DNA of 64,000 nucleotides from Ornithodoros turicata (GCF_037126465.1 NC_088204.1:68137807-68201806), one strand, 5' to 3'; numbered from the stretch's first letter, positions 29,004 through 42,227 are shown. Notes: generated from the letters alone by a model not told the origin. Numbers and translations: made by a program.

Positions 29004-32000
29004 ATGCAGTCAAAGATCCTTCTCTTCGCTTTTCTGCTTCTTGTGTGCGCGATCCACGTACACGAAGCTAAGGATCGTGAGTATATCTGCTGTACAGTAC
29101 TTTATAAATTATAAGATTAGGCACACAGGATACTTTCCAAGCCTCGCCCAGTAAGAAAGACAGAAATAGCTAGAGGAGAAATGGATGTTTTGGTTTGTCA
29201 TCAACCCCACCGTCCCCACCGGTGGCTATACATTTGACCGGAGCTTGTCCCAGATGTTCGCAACAACAACAACAACAACTACACGAATTACGATGAGATG
29301 AGGTGTTTCAACGATTGTTCGCGCAATCAACACAACACACAGGGAGATGAAGGAATAAGGGGTGGCATCCAATGTATTGCTCCGTAGACGAAAGCGTGTT
29401 GGGCGAACGCAATGCATCATGGACGGGTCCTGGTCGCACGTCTCAACAAACGTCAAGGCGCACGTGACTTTAAAGATGGCGGCGCCCGTGATCGGCGGCC
29501 AAACCGTTTGTAAACAATGCGGTTGTTGTCGCTGCGCAACGTTTTTGGATGTCTTTCGATCACGGTAATTATTTTTATGCGATAATCTCGCGGTAAAACG
29601 CGCAGCTTTGCGCATAAGGCCTCCTACTGTTGACGACTTCCAAGGATGTGATGACGAGCGAGCACGCGTTAAGACTCACTGGGCCGATGCGATGTACTTA
29701 AACTAATGGGAAATGGGCTACCATGTTGCGGAAGAAGCACCGCATAGTTTACTCTGGCAAAATACGTCCATCTTTTGGCGTTATGACGACGGAAATATAT
29801 CGGTAAGCGGCAAAACGACATGTAAACAAAGTCACATGACCTCAAAATGACGTTATCCTTGACGTGCCACCAGGACATGATGGCAGTTTTGCCAAAAGCA
29901 CCCGCTTGGGGGTAGTTACAACAATGGCATGCTTGTGTCACCCCTGATGTGAAGGAACGAATGGCGGTGCCCATTCGAAGACGTTAGTGGCCACTGCACA
30001 GAACGCTGCGTGTCTTTTCGAAAATGTGTCTCACAAAACGTAAAAACAAAAGTACGTCAATGACAGCTGACTTTAAAGGTCCTCAAGTTATAGGACTGAA
30101 GAGTGTGGTCCTGGCTTTGATACTGCTATGTCTAATGAATGGGTGACATGTGTGGCGAACTGAAGTGAACAGAGATGAGTGAGGGAAACGTGATTTTCAA
30201 TCACTCTTGGTGCTGGTAAAATCATGCCGACAGCCAGGGCAACCGGATACAATGTTTCTAAAAAAGAAAGAGAAAAACATTCCCAGAAAAAAAATTACCC
30301 ATAAGCCATAGGTGGGCAAAATGTTCCCGCGAAGCACGCTACCAACGGAACAAAAATAGGGCATAGTTGATACATGTTAAATGCCTTTCACAAATTTGGG
30401 GGAACGGGGAGGGGTAACCCAAGGGTTGCTCATAATGAATGTGTTCTTTCGTGGTGGAGATATCTGTGGTAAGGAGCACACACACACACACACACAAAAG
30501 AAACGTATAGCATACGAGTATGTAGTGCCAAATGCACAGTTGTTTTGCGAACAGCTTCCACTTGGCACTCGTAGTCCTGCATTGCGATAGTTTGATTTGT
30601 TGTGAACCTACAAGATGCGTTCAAACAACAACAAATAAATCGTGACTATGGCCTGGGGTGATTCACCGCTTGAGAGCACGTCCTTACAATGTGTGTGAAT
30701 TTCGCTCCGAAACAAGAAGTACGCACTGTTCGAGTCGGGTCGGAGAGCGGTCTATCTGGCCAACAGATTAGCTCCTACACCAATCAGCTTCATCGCTCCA
30801 AAGCACGGGGCCCTTTCCCAAGCAGCACAATGTACTGAAAGTCGAGTGCAATAGGGGTGGACGGTATGTGTGTTATCAATGTTCTTTAGCTTCATGAGTC
30901 TGCTCAAGGTCTTCCAGCTACCCGTCCACCCCTATTGCACTCCACTTTCAGTACATTGTGCTGCTTGGGTTCACATGGGTTGCCCATTGCTCTTTCTGCG
31001 CTGGAAAAGTGCGTAGTTCTTGTTTCGGCGAATTTGCATAGCGAAATTCAGCAATGGATATTTCAACACACGTTTAAGGGCTTTTAAAACATCGAATGGC
31101 TTTCAACAAGGAATATCTCGCGTTCTGTTACCTCACTTTCGCGCGAAATCCCCCGATTAAAAAGTTCAATAATGAATTTTAGGTAATTAGTGACCTCGCA
31201 GTTACATACTTTCACCGAGTGAATGTTCGCTTGGCCATATAACTCAACTACAAAAAAATCAATTTTTCTCTGCTAGTTTTTTAAATAAAAATTCTGTAAC
31301 GAATAAAAAAATACCCTGTATAGTAGATTGGTTTCCGCCATACCGAAATTCCCAAAAAGCTGTTGTCTTACCGAAAGCTTGCCGAAAGGGTTAGACCTTT
31401 CGCAGCTAATCCGCTTACCTGTGTTCGACGAACTGGGACTCGGCAGTCCGTGCTGTGACAAGTTGATGGTCTTGAATATAATATTACTAGAGTCACTAAA
31501 TACAGTGAACCCGCGTTAATATGACACTCGTTAGTATGACATCCTTACTTTGTGACCATTTTTCTGGGGCACGGTTTGCTGCCAATGGAGGTCCTCTGTA
31601 AAGGCCCCTCGTTATTATTACAACGCGATACAGAATATACTGACTCATTTTACCTTTCGGGAAGATGGGCTAGTTTGGGGCGCAGTTGTTGATCTAGCAT
31701 GCATGCAACAAACCATTTTACACGGCGAGTTTTTCAATGTTGTTGCGGACAATGGTCGCAGCTGTGTTCATCGGCACCTGTGGGGATGCTGTTCTCCTTT
31801 GCGAATCTGATTGTACAGCCGAACAGAAGACGCCTAAAGACGCAGTCTTCCAGAAACTTCTAATATTAAACTTGCCATGATAATCTAACAAATAAATGCT
31901 ATCATTCCTTGCTGATTTGTTCTCATGGTCATCTCTAATTCCAGATGACATGGTCCTCACAGTATTTATACACTAGTAGTACTTACGGTATTTAAATACT

Positions 32001-33774
32001 GTATTTATAGTTTGTATTTAAATACTCATATTGAAAAGTGTTTATGGTGAGTATTTAAATACGCAATTCAAAAAAGTATTTATATTTAAATTTGTACTCA
32101 TATTTAAATTTAAAAAAAATGTATTTATGCCCATCCCTGGTATGTCTGAGACTCTCAGTGCACTCATTTCCCCGTTATCCTTTCTTCATGCTCATTCACA
32201 TGCTCTTCAGCTCATTCACACTTTTACATCGAAATGTTGCTTACGTTTGAATGATAAAAACAAACCAGGAGATGAAATGATATAAAAAATACTTAATTAA
32301 AATTAAGAATAGCAACTATACTCGTGTTCGACTTAAGAAGGAAAAGAAATATAGTCCGTCAGCTCTCATACTATTACTTCACTGCAAATGGGATGCTGGA
32401 CACAGAGAGGTCACGCTGGTTCCTCCGCCAGATAACGTAGTCCATCATAGTCACTCTGATTCCGTATTGGCTGTCAAGATTGGCCACGTGACACTATACA
32501 CTGCGTGTTGGCGCTGCACAGTTTCACCTGGTTAGCGTGCTGGCCATGTCACGTCGGGACTGGGGGGTACCCGTGTTCGAAACCCGGTGCCGGCTATGCT
32601 GTCTGAGGTTTTTCCTTGGTTTTCCTCAGACGCTTTCAGACATATGTCGGCACCGTTCACTTAGAAGTCGGCCCAGGACGCACTTTCCCCAGGGCGTCAG
32701 TGAGGCTCACCTCTGTGAGGCCGACAACGGCCTTTCACCTCCATCCCCCCCCTCCTATCACGGTATTGCTTCCCCTTATACCTACAACGGCGTATGTAGT
32801 TGCTGTTTCCTGGCACGCTTTACAAATTTATAATTTACACCTCGGGTAAATAAGAAAAGCTTGCAATGTAAGTATATGAAGCAATAAAAATGCCTGCGTA
32901 ATTAAACGAGAGAGAGAGAAAAAAAATTGTTACTAAAATACAGGGCTCTGAATGCTATACCCGGTAGTTACGCTTAACCCTGCCTTCTCTGTATAACGAT
33001 ACATACGTCGTACGTACATACATACGTCTTTATTTCCATCAGAAAGATGGGAGGAGACGAGGCTAAAAGCTTTCGATGTGCACAAAAACGCAAAAAGGTA
33101 GTTTAAAAAGTAGTGAAACTACGTCAGAGTAGTTACAAAGTAGTTTTAACTATTGGTGCTACGATGTAGTTACACTAGTAGTTAAACTACAATCGCAAGA
33201 GGTAGTTAGAAGTTATAGTTAAGCTATAAAAGAGTATAGTACAGGGGAGGGGGGATAAAGTACAAGGGAAGAGAAGTAGAGAAGTGAGGTCAGCCTGCTC
33301 TGATCAGGCGGCTAGTTTCACTTCTTTGGAAAAGAGGAGGGGGTGTGGTTGAGCAGGACATACAAAGACACGTAGATTTCTTTTCCTGCTTAAGTTGAAC
33401 ATGGCGCAATAAAACCCACAATTTCTTGGCACGGGAAAAAACGTGATGTTGTTTTCCGTGTTTTTTTTTTTTTTTTCTCTTTAATATCTAGTTGCGTCAC
33501 TTTTGGGTTGTCTCATGTTTAGCGAGTGTGGACGAAATTTCTACGGCATCAAACAAACTGAAATGTGTGTGTGTGTGCGTCTTTTCTCCATGCAGCGCGT
33601 TGCAACCAACCGCCTCCATGGAGGACCCCGTGTGCAGGAACCACCAAGGTGTGGACCTTCCGTAATGTGAGAGACGGTGGTAGACGTTGCAGTTACGTCC
33701 CGGACTGCCCCGGGGTGAACACTGGAAACAGATTCTCAAGTTCGAATGAATGCGTCAAAGCATGCATACGCTAA
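29004..33774 (+). CDS. Secreted single-Kunitz protein B
   Basis: Two coding exons, 29004..29076 and 33596..33774 (phase 1), 83 residues. The signal peptide MQSKILLFAFLLLVCAIHV is almost identical to A. The Kunitz-like domain has exactly six cysteines (C-x9-C-x18-C-x5-C-x14-C-x3-C) and the PGVNTGNRFSSSNEC segment; P1 is Ala. The C3-C4 and C4-C5 spacings (5 and 14) differ from canonical BPTI (7 and 12). TAA at 33772 ends the protein inside exon 2, whose splice donor follows at 33793; exon 3 (from 36900) is therefore untranslated. Intron 1 is 4.5 kb and carries a transposon near 29.36-29.95 kb, a 153-bp MITE, a pogo piece and a SINE. The exon-1 to exon-2 distance is the main uncertainty; sequences of both exons are intact. 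Confidence 0.8.
29359..29947. mobile_element. Insertion in intron 1 of Kunitz B, inverted CACCCCT ends
   Basis: Present only in unit B: AGGGGTGGCATCC at the left and GTGTCACCCCT at the right, with a direct repeat near GTGAAGGAA on both sides. Paralogues read straight through (A about 18460-18480, C about 50370-50385). It contains an open frame of 68 codons without clear family. Superfamily uncertain, possibly hAT-like. Confidence 0.5.
30817..30969. mobile_element. 153-bp MITE, copy 1 (TT duplication)
   Basis: Nearly fully palindromic: about 48-bp inverted ends CCCAAGCAGCACAATGTACT ... CTGCTTGGG around a short centre. Flanked by TT on both sides. Unit C at 52128-52140 (GGCCCTCTCACAT) is the matching empty site. 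Confidence 0.9.
31503..31970. mobile_element. Pogo-like element fragment
   Basis: CAGTGAACCCGCGTTAATATG directly after TA resembles the terminal repeat of a pogo/mariner element. A decayed minus-strand open stretch follows at 31718-31960. No matching right end was found. Confidence 0.45.
32520..32800 (+). repeat. SINE, tRNA-headed, divergent subfamily
   Basis: A-box CTGGTTAGCGTGC (32529-32540), B-box TGTTCGAAACC (32574-32584), core GGCTATGCTGTCTGAGG and AAGTCGGCCCAGGACGCAC, then a 3' part (GTGAGGCTCACCTCTGTGAG) unlike the other copies. It sits in intron 1 of Kunitz B. Confidence 0.85.
33000..33250. repeat. GTAGTT/AACTAC-rich repeat
   Basis: Dense short inverted and direct repeats of GTAGTTAAACTAC type inside intron 1 of Kunitz B; not present at the same place in A or C. 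Confidence 0.5.
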
Positions 33775-33929
33775 TAATTTCGCATCGTCACGGTAAGTTA
33801 TCTGACGGCTAGCTTACGCGCCGAAAGCATCGAAATTCAGTGATAAAAGTGTCGGAAATCTCGCGCTTGTCCAGGACAAAAATTACACATAACACAGGCA
33901 CGGTCCTTTGATACTCTCTGGTCACGAAA

Positions 33930-35690
33930 CTCCGCCGGAAAGTTAGCCTAGGGACCGGCGCTGCCGTGCGGCGGCGCGTGCATAAGCTGCAGCAGAGCCG
34001 TGACAGTCGCGTCTGGCGCATGGTATCCGTATGTTGGCGCGTGGGCTGAGCTGGCCGTTTTGGGTGGTTTTGAGCGCAACAAACCAAATAAGATTGTTCA
34101 ACGTATTTGAATTTTGTTTTATTTTACACGTGCACGGGTGTGCAGCGATATATAGCTCTCTGAGCAGTATAATCGGCTGCGGACGCAGGAGAACTTTCAG
34201 CGAGAAATGGCTTTCACATACCGACGTCCAAATGGGACTGATCGCAAATTTGGAGTTGCGCTTTGTCACTTAAAAACGCTGTGTGTAGGCAGTTATCTCA
34301 TCGACACGCTTTACTGTAAGTGTTTCAATCGCGTTTGATGTCTGAAAAAATGGAGACTTCACCTGCGCTACAGCAATGAAACCAATAATCATTTATTGCA
34401 CATTTACTATTTTGGGTGGCAGAACTCCACAATACTTCTATTGCAACGTGTTTCCCACACCATGGGGGTTTTAATTAACTACATTTTATGATTGTGTTAT
34501 ACATTTTATGATTCGCGAAACAACAGTGATCACAATCAGTGGCACTGGCAATGCGCACAGAACATCAATGGCCGTGAGTGACTGCGCTTTACATAATCAA
34601 TTATGATAATCGGCAAAAACAATGTTCGAGGGCAACTCATGGAATGACCAAATGCCTTACAGCCTTAGATGGCCAGACTTATTTGCACTCTTCACCAACA
34701 GTGGTGAATCTTCAAGCAGGCAAGGTGTTAATCAATCAAGCAGGCAAGGTGTTAATATTGGCAGCGGCATTTGAAACCTTATGCCGAAAGAAACCCACAG
34801 TGCAAATTTTATGTGCGACAGAGAATCCTAAATATTTTTTTATCACTTTCGAAATAAACCTCTACCCGAGAAACGTCATCATGACGTTGGTAGACACACC
34901 GAAACCAAAACAGATCGGAAGGGGAGAGCTGGCTTCCACGAATTGGCATTTGTTCGCTGCCTCCTATTGAAAGAAAAGTAGGACCGAAGGTTGAGTCCTT
35001 TTCAGAGACCCATCGTAATCCCCTCAAGACCGTGGCTTTCGGGCGCGACCTTGTTCGCCAGTAGCATTGAACGTAGTTCAACTCTACCAAACTCGTGGCG
35101 CTGTCGAACATTATGACGTCATTTGTTTTCAAACAGGTAGAGGTCTATTGCGGTGAAAGGACGCGGTGCGACGCCTGGTGGGAAACAATCGCCTATTCAT
35201 CGAGCAACAGTGTTACATGTATCCAACCCTCTGTCGGCTAAGTCATAGGCCAAGTAGCCGGCTTCATGAACTTTCTTTTATAAGCTTGTTCAGGTAGTTG
35301 CTGTCTTTCAAAATGCAAGAACATTGGTACATCGTGTAAATGAGTAACAACCTGCCAGCAGAATCACCATGAAAGCCGCCTACGCAAAAATGCACCACGT
35401 CCGGCAAGCCGCTGTGGTGATGGTAGCGGTCAACACATGTCGCTGTACACTCCATTGTTATTTGCATGTTTATGTCAGCCGCCCTACATGACGGGAACTG
35501 TGGAGTTCGTGTCGGGTTTTAGCTTAGACACAGAGTTGCCCGTAATATTGAAACTTCATTTTCTAAAAAACTATGGGGTGGATTTGAACGAAATTTGTGG
35601 CGTTTGTGTATGCTGAGCACCTAGGCTGTCAAATGAGTCAACAATATAAGATTGTATGCCTGCTGCCTTACAGTACCTTTAAGCGAAATT
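33930..35690. other. Unit-B-specific insertion in Kunitz intron 2
   Basis: About 1.7 kb between sequence that is contiguous in A (about 20010-20110) and C (about 53985-54140). It holds the AT-flanked MITE copy at 34856-35146 and no recognisable coding region. Its own ends are not clear enough to name a class. Confidence 0.45.
34856..35146. mobile_element. MITE with AT duplication, copy 2
   Basis: Inverse orientation of 27768-27972, with ends AAACCTCTACCCG and CAGGTAGAGGTCT and AT on both sides (34854-34855, 35147-35148). 291 bp, owing to extra central sequence. Confidence 0.75.
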
Positions 35691-36899
35691 ACTAAACTGC
35701 CACGAATTCGGTCAGAGTATGTCAGAGTATATTTTCAGGCTCCATGTTTCCGTTTACTTGCGCACGGACACACAGCACAAAAAGATGGCGCTCTCTTGTT
35801 CTCACAATTTGTATCGAAACGTCACTTCTCCATATCGCAACACTGCTAAAGAAGAGCTATAAAAACCCACAAGTGTCAATTATCCCCGTGTCGATACACA
35901 TAGAGGTGAAATGCACGGGCCTTCATAACTGAATATTTGTGGCATAACAATGACTTCATAACTGACGGTTCTAGTCTCAGAGCACAGTCATTCGTCTTTC
36001 TGTTTTCTCTGATCAGGACAGTAGGTTCTAAGACTAGTTAGTATTAATTAAGTAAGTATTATAGAACTTGTAGCAAAATAAGAAAAAGTACCCACAACAT
36101 GGATCAAGGTTGTCATGCAATATCACTCTTAAAAACAAGGGTGTACTTTGACTCGTTTTCTTCGCCACCGCATAGATCACTCCCTTTTGGAGAGTGCAAT
36201 TACTCTCAAAAAGGAGTCTCCTCAGACCATTCAGGGAGTGAGGAAACCTTTTAACTCCCTTGTACACTCCAAACGGAGTGATATATGTGAAGAAGTTACT
36301 GTATATAGAATATACTCCCCGTTTTAAAGAGTGTATAACGTCTATATCATCAAAACAAAAGCGAATGCTAACAGAATCAAACCTAACTAATAGCCCGCAC
36401 ACAGTCGTTCTTCATTGGGTACGCCTTCGTGGCTCTGATTCACTCATGATGCTCAAAGATCGTTTGGGGATGTCCAGTTTTGTTAAGCTATGTTGACGTA
36501 TGTCCGGTTCATGCAGGTGGATTTGTCGAAAACCCCGTAAAATCAGACACATGTTTCGCTCTCTTTCGACGGGTGGCAGTGTACGAATGCCTAGTGCATC
36601 AGACACAGCTATAACGTTAATATGCATTATCATACCTAACAGAATCGAGCTAAAACAAGGTGACGATTCGCCACTTTACATGTTATGCAACGTCTTGCAT
36701 TGGAGACCATATAAGCTGAAAAGCTGGGTACCACGGGAAAACATCCCATATCATCATTTTTTCAGCAGTTATTGTTATTGTTGACAACAATCTATCTCCG
36801 CCGTTTAGTTCTGGAACAACAAATAGTGCTCTCTTATCTCTTTGCGCTAATGACAGGAATGGTAAAGATTTATAGTACTCGACTTCCTTTCCATTGCAG

Positions 36900-36968
36900 A
36901 GGCTCCGTGCGACAAGCGCGGTCGGCTAAGAAGACTCGACCACAGAATTGAAGAATAATTCCGAATAA
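36900..36968 (+). pseudogene. Exon 3 of Kunitz B, now untranslated
   Basis: Follows a good acceptor (CCATTGCAG). The A-type tail frame is still readable from 36930 (EDSTTELKNNSE then TAA), but TAA at 36927-36929 precedes it in frame and exon 2 already ends in a stop. It probably serves as 3' UTR. Confidence 0.65.
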
Positions 36969-37319
36969 AGTAGTCTTATGTTGAACTCAAATGGCAATAC
37001 GGAGCACTTCCGGAGCAAGTTGAAGAACGCCCTCGCTAAGCTTGAAAACCGACCTCTTAGTGTTAAGAGGTACTGGGGACTTGGCCCAAGGAGCATTAAC
37101 AACCTGAGATGTGTGCCCTGCGAAATACCTAAAGGACTGCAGTGAATACCTCAAAGTTCCGTAGTAATCTTTTATATCACTGCATGCTTACATACATAGA
37201 GCGTCATGGGACAGATACGTTACCATTTTTTTTTCTTTCTACATCTAATCTAATCTAATCCGGAACGAGTCCTGCCGTTCTGCCTGGAGCAATTCTGTTG
37301 TATTGGCAGACCGGGAGCA

Positions 37320-37472
37320 CCCGAGCAGCACAATGTACTGAAAGTCGAGTGCAATAGGGGTGGACGGGTATGTGGAATTCCTTTAACAACCTCGTGAAAC
37401 GAAGGAACATTAATAAGACACATACCGTCCACCCTTATTGCACTCGACTTTCAGTACATTTTGCTGCTTGGG
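37320..37472. mobile_element. 153-bp MITE, copy 2 (CA duplication)
   Basis: Same length and ends as 30817-30969. CA precedes and follows it. The duplicate locus in unit A reads GGGAGCAGAGTCTGATGG (about 26469-26486), exactly the pre-insertion sequence. Confidence 0.9.
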
Positions 37473-37484
37473 CAGAGTCTGATG

Positions 37485-37585
37485 GTGATTTCGGGGGGGG
37501 GGGGGGGGGGGGCATATTTATTGGAACAAAGCAAAAAAAAAGGGAAGAAAGGTCATCCAAACGGTATGTCGGCGTGCTACATTGA
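37485..37585 (-). repeat. Poly-G linked repeat terminus
   Basis: Run of G (37491-37512), then ATATTTATT...GGTCATCCAAACGGTATGTCGGC; the inverse of the 62755-62885 family member and the same as 26500-26600. Confidence 0.5.
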
Positions 37586-38507
37586 AATGAGTAAAATACT
37601 AGTAACAAGATTGAATGAGACTTGTGTCGTTTTGATGACACGCGTTTCAGAAACGCACGGCCAGATGAACACCACACTTTACCGAGAGGTGTCTCTACGC
37701 GTTCGATCTATTTGATTTTGGAATTTGCGTGAGTGGCCCATACCATGAGAGAGAGAGAGAGAGAGAGAAAATTCAGTTCCTGCCTGGAGGGGTGGTTATC
37801 GAAACTACCCGTTCTCAATTCTCCCTTCTCGCAATGTCCTTCTTCAAATGACCTTGATCAAAAGGACTTTCTGGTTTTATCCCGTATCGGATCTACCTCC
37901 CTCGAAATGCCCTTCTCGTATGACCTCATTGCACAGAGCCGTATTTCAGGAGAACAGTCTTGGTGGACAGTTTTTTTTTTCTTTTTTGCGTACTACTGAC
38001 TATTCCCTTTTGTGTGCTTTTTGTTCGTACTAAACATTTTCGCTCCCCGTCAGATCGAGTTCATATCCTCACGGCGACTTTAAATTCCGGAGCTCCCGAT
38101 TTTACGATCTCGAAACAATGAAAATGTTTGATTGCTTCGTATAAGATAACCACCAAAATTCATGGGTTTTCGATTGCTGTCCAAGTCGTGTTAGTGAACA
38201 AGAGCCTCACGGTCGTTAGGCTTAGCAGGGCGGACACGACTGAGCAGCGTGTTGGTTAGTTTATTATTAGGTTAGTCCAACTTCGGTGTTCACATTTTTG
38301 TATCCAGGTTTGTCCAAGTTCGCAGTGGCATTTTCATGCGCGCGACTGGGCGTTTTATATAGTCGGATAACATTTATTTCCAGTAGGGTATTTTGCAACG
38401 CCCAAGGATCACGATGTATGGAAAGTTTAGGTGCATGGGGGAGGTCGGTGGGTGGCTTACCAATTGCAGTGCTTGACATTGCAGGAAGACGACGACCGTG
38501 ATGCACC

Positions 38508-38580
38508 CGTCCACCCCTACGCACTCTCACTTTCGGTACAGCCTCAGAACAACATTTATTGTGCTGTTTGGACTTGTACA
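38508..38580. repeat. Relic half of the 153-bp MITE
   Basis: CCGTCCACCCCTACGCACTC...CTTTCGGTACAG, then ATTGTGCTGTTTGG, matches the right half with several substitutions and a small insertion. Confidence 0.55.
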
Positions 38581-38989
38581 TTCCTTAATAGGGGCGAAAA
38601 GTGTTTTCGTTTTCCAGTGGGTGGGGGTGGGGGGTGGGGTGGAATAACGTACTCCGGCGGGATTGGCGAACAATGCGGCCAGAGCAACATTTTAGGGTGG
38701 CTGGAATACTCTGATGTATGAGGAACTGCTGAAATAAAGAATATAGAAGAAGAGCAAAATGCATTTTTGGCAGAATAAGGGCCGTGTCATTCTCTTAGCG
38801 GGACTCCCCCCCATGCCTATGTGTCCTGTCACTGACCGTTGTATACGTCTTCAAGGGAACCTTGGGAGTTGACAATTTGTATTCAGTTGAAATTGAATCT
38901 GAAACAAACACGGTAACACGGTGTCAACACCATCGCGGAAAAAAAAAAAAAAAAGAGAAGATTCGCAAAAGGGTTGTTATGGGTAGTTT

Positions 38990-41000
38990 TTCGCCGGTGC
39001 AACAGACCGCTGTGTGTGATCTCGTACTTGGCCGCGCACAGTGGCTAGATGAAAGCCCCGTGCACCGCAGCTCGAGTAGGCGTCGTCTGAGCGTGGCCCG
39101 AGGGGTGTCGAATCGAAGATGTGGAATATCAGCTTCAACAGCTCAAGTGGGGCATATGGGCGAGTGGAGAAGACTCATTTTATGGAGAAGCGGAGGTGTC
39201 CTGGCGACATTAAGCCGTAGTCGGTGTAGATTGGACGCTTCTCGACGCGAGCAGTGGTGTGTGGCAACGAAATCCATCGACGGGTCGATGAACCGGAGAT
39301 GGTCGTTCAATCGGACAGCGTCCTCTTGAAACTGTCGAGTGCCGCTGTGGCGGATCCGGCGGATCTGTAATGGACACGCTGAGGCTGAAAGTGGTAGTAA
39401 ACAATTATCGAAGGTGATGTCCCCATGTGCCCGACGTGCTGAGGCGTCTGCGCGGGTGTTTCCGTGCAAGCCCGGCTGTGATTGGGTACCCATTGGAAAC
39501 ACAGGCTATGACCTGAGGATAGAAGTCAGTTGTATGTTGCGTGCATCACGGTGTCTAGGTCGCCGATTGTTCTGGTGCAATAATTTGCCTGAACTTCTAG
39601 AGCCGCCTTACTGTCCGTGAACACCGTCCACGCGCCAGGCACTGATCCCGCAATGTGGCTCAACGCAGTTAGTATGGCGAAGAGCTCGGACTCGGTAGAT
39701 TATGTTTCGTAGGGGAGTTTCTGCGCCACTTCAAGGTTTGCATGTGGGATATAAAAGGCTGCCGTTGATCCGCCTTGAGGCACTGATCCGCCTGTGTACA
39801 CAGTGAGAGAGTAAGTTGAGCTGAGGTGCTCCAGCGTAAGTTGATGAGCAACAACGGGAGGTACAGAGTTTTTCTTGAGAAGACCAGGAACGTGGTCACA
39901 CATAGGAGGCCTGCGAAGAGTCCACATTGGCGGGGCGTAGGAGCGTACTGACGGTGTGGCGGGGAGGCACCCTTTCAGCGGGTCAACAGCAATACCAAAG
40001 CTAGAGTCCGGACAATCAATATCGATGAACCGAAGATAATGGTAGAGGTGCTGTGTGAGATACCGCGCATAAATCCGGAGTGTTTCCACGTCTCGTAGGA
40101 CGCCTGCCGGCGTTTCGCGTGCCTCTGCCAGGACAAAGTAGGTCCCCTGTCGTTCTGTGAACTCCCAAACGAACGCGGAGTCTTCGGACCTGAATATTGA
40201 GAAGTTCGCACGCTCTCCGGATACGCTGAGGCCGTGTAGAATAGGCAGGCTGTATACCGCTATGTGGCCAGAATCAACGCTGTGTGCACGTGACGGAGGT
40301 CAGCGCATGAAGGGCCCCACGACGATCCAGCAATGCAACGTAGACCATTTACAAAACCGCTTTGTATTGGCGGCTATTCTTTTACGTGCCGGGACCACGT
40401 CATACCTCATGTCGCGCCAAGGTACTTGCGACGAGGCACAAAGTCCAACGGTGCCCCACTGACGAACCATGGATACTTTCGGAATGAGCACCGTGTGAAT
40501 GCCATGGCAACGGTTTTAAGATGGGAGACCGATAAGCCTCGATCGGCAAGGTAGTATATTCTACAATAGAATCCAAGGAGCATTGTAACCGGCGTTGGAC
40601 AGCGTCTCGACGGGTGGCGAAGGTCCGTATGCAGATGTCGTCTGCGTACAGAGTGATGCTTGTATGATCACGAAGATGGGCGGCAAGCGAAGCCATTATA
40701 ACATTTAAGAGGAGAGGGCTCAATACACTTCCTTGTGGAACATCACGATCGACGGACGGGGTGGAAAGCGGTGTCACCTTCCGTGGTGTTGACGAAGATG
40801 CGTCGGTCAGAGAGAAAGTCTTAGATCCATGAGACTGCGCAACCTCCTATACTTCCGCTCCTTGTAGCGTCGCTACGATGGCACTGTGAAACACGTTGTC
40901 ATACACTTTCTCTACATACGTCGAGAAAAACTGCACCGGTGACGTTGCCTTTAGTCTTCGCTTGTTGCAGTTCAACGACACCGGATATGCAAAAGGGAGA
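38990..41000 (-). pseudogene. I/R1-type LINE ORF2: RT, RNase H and C-terminal part
   Basis: Reads right to left: the RT A-region (TYVEKVYDNVFHSAIVATL), VPQGSVLSPLLLNVIMASL, YADDICI (near 40640), the thumb RGLSVSH / KTVAMAFTR, then RNase H (YTGGSVPQGGSTAAFYIP, STESELFAILTALSHI) near 39620-39830, and the C-terminal LRRRLLELRCTGL near 39060. Many frameshifts and stops; endonuclease and ORF1 are absent. RNase H after RT places it with the I/R1/LOA-type clades. The copy at 51004-51884 seems to be the same family. Confidence 0.75.
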
Positions 41001-41760
41001 GAGCGCAGACTAACTGGTGCATGATGATTAAAAGAAGGAATAACCGAGAGACACGGGACACGTATAGACAACATGAAGAACATTTCTCCGTTTTGTCTAC
41101 GTGTCCCCGTACGGGGCGGAAGAAGTGTTGGCTGGCAAATTCCTGGCGCTCGGAAAGCGCCACGCGAACATGCGATATCCGACAAAACTGCCAAGAACAT
41201 GCGGGATCTGGCAAAAAAAGAGAAAGAAAAAAAAAGTTGCCACGAAATGACTTCTCGAATTCGCCACACGTCAAAGTAAGTTAGCATTCTATTTATCTAT
41301 ACAAATGTAGATTTATGCAAACTATAAGCTGTGCACCAACAGAAAGTACGGCGGAGACATTTGACGCATCATTAACTCCTGCGAAGAAAACGTCACCATC
41401 CATTGCAGCGTCGAAGGACGGATGTGAATCTTGAGGGAGTCGTGAAAGTTCATGAGTACCCCGAATTGAGGAGGAACAAAGCCGAACTCGCAATTTGCTC
41501 GCTGCTTTGACTGTAATTCCTGTTTTCGACCAAAAAATTTTATGTGAGAATCGTAAAGATGTGCTTGCTTTTTAATCCACGGCAATCTGCCCAAAATTAT
41601 GTCATTAGACCAGTTGGAACCGTTTTGCCGTGCCGCGGAGCTGAACCCGAACCAAACAAATAAGCCTGAACCGGAACCCGAACCGAAAGAAATAACGGTT
41701 CCGACCTCTGCGCGCAGCTTCCGGTTGGCCTCGTTCCCAGGGTAACGATGGCGGCTTGTT
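40850..41760. repeat. Segmental duplicate of 26990-28270
   Basis: Same order of segments as around 27.1-28.2 kb: RT relic, foldback arm, GGCAAATTCCTGGCGCTCGG, the AACTATAAGCTGTGCACC block, and GAACCCGAACC. It lacks the MITE and one foldback arm. Confidence 0.75.
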
Positions 41761-42227
41761 CTATGCACTGGATAGTGGATGGGTGAGGGTAATCGCGGGA
41801 AAGGGTACGCCAACCGGCCGCCATATTGCGGTGCTCAAAAGAGCGATTACAGCCCATAGGAATGCATGTAAGCTGTGACATGTTTTGCTATTTGTGAGCG
41901 CTTCCCTTGCTGCTTCGCTAAAATTTTGCCACGGGTCGCTGCAGAAATCCCTCGTGATTGGGTTCCTTACGTTTTTTGTGTGAAGTACTCTCACGTACAT
42001 GTTATTTCCTCTCTATTTTGTACTCGTGTGAGCGCGTGTCGTTCCAATTTTGTACTTTGAACTTCTGTTATGTGATTTGCTGGTTTTGTGTGGTGTTGCA
42101 TTTGTTGTGTTACGTTTCCTTTGTGGTCTGTCAGCGTGTGCGCGTGTTGCTTCTCTGTTTCTCCCATTTCCTTTCTGCTCGGGGGTCTGGAATGCTAGGT
42201 AGTGCTGGCATTCTCATGATTGAGTCC

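Noticed and set aside
30478..30497. (CA)n tracts here and at 50908-50940 as possible regulatory DNA
   Set aside because: Ordinary microsatellites at homologous intron positions of units B and C.
38862..39329. 155-codon plus-strand open frame
   Set aside because: It is the antisense of the C-terminal end of the minus-strand LINE.
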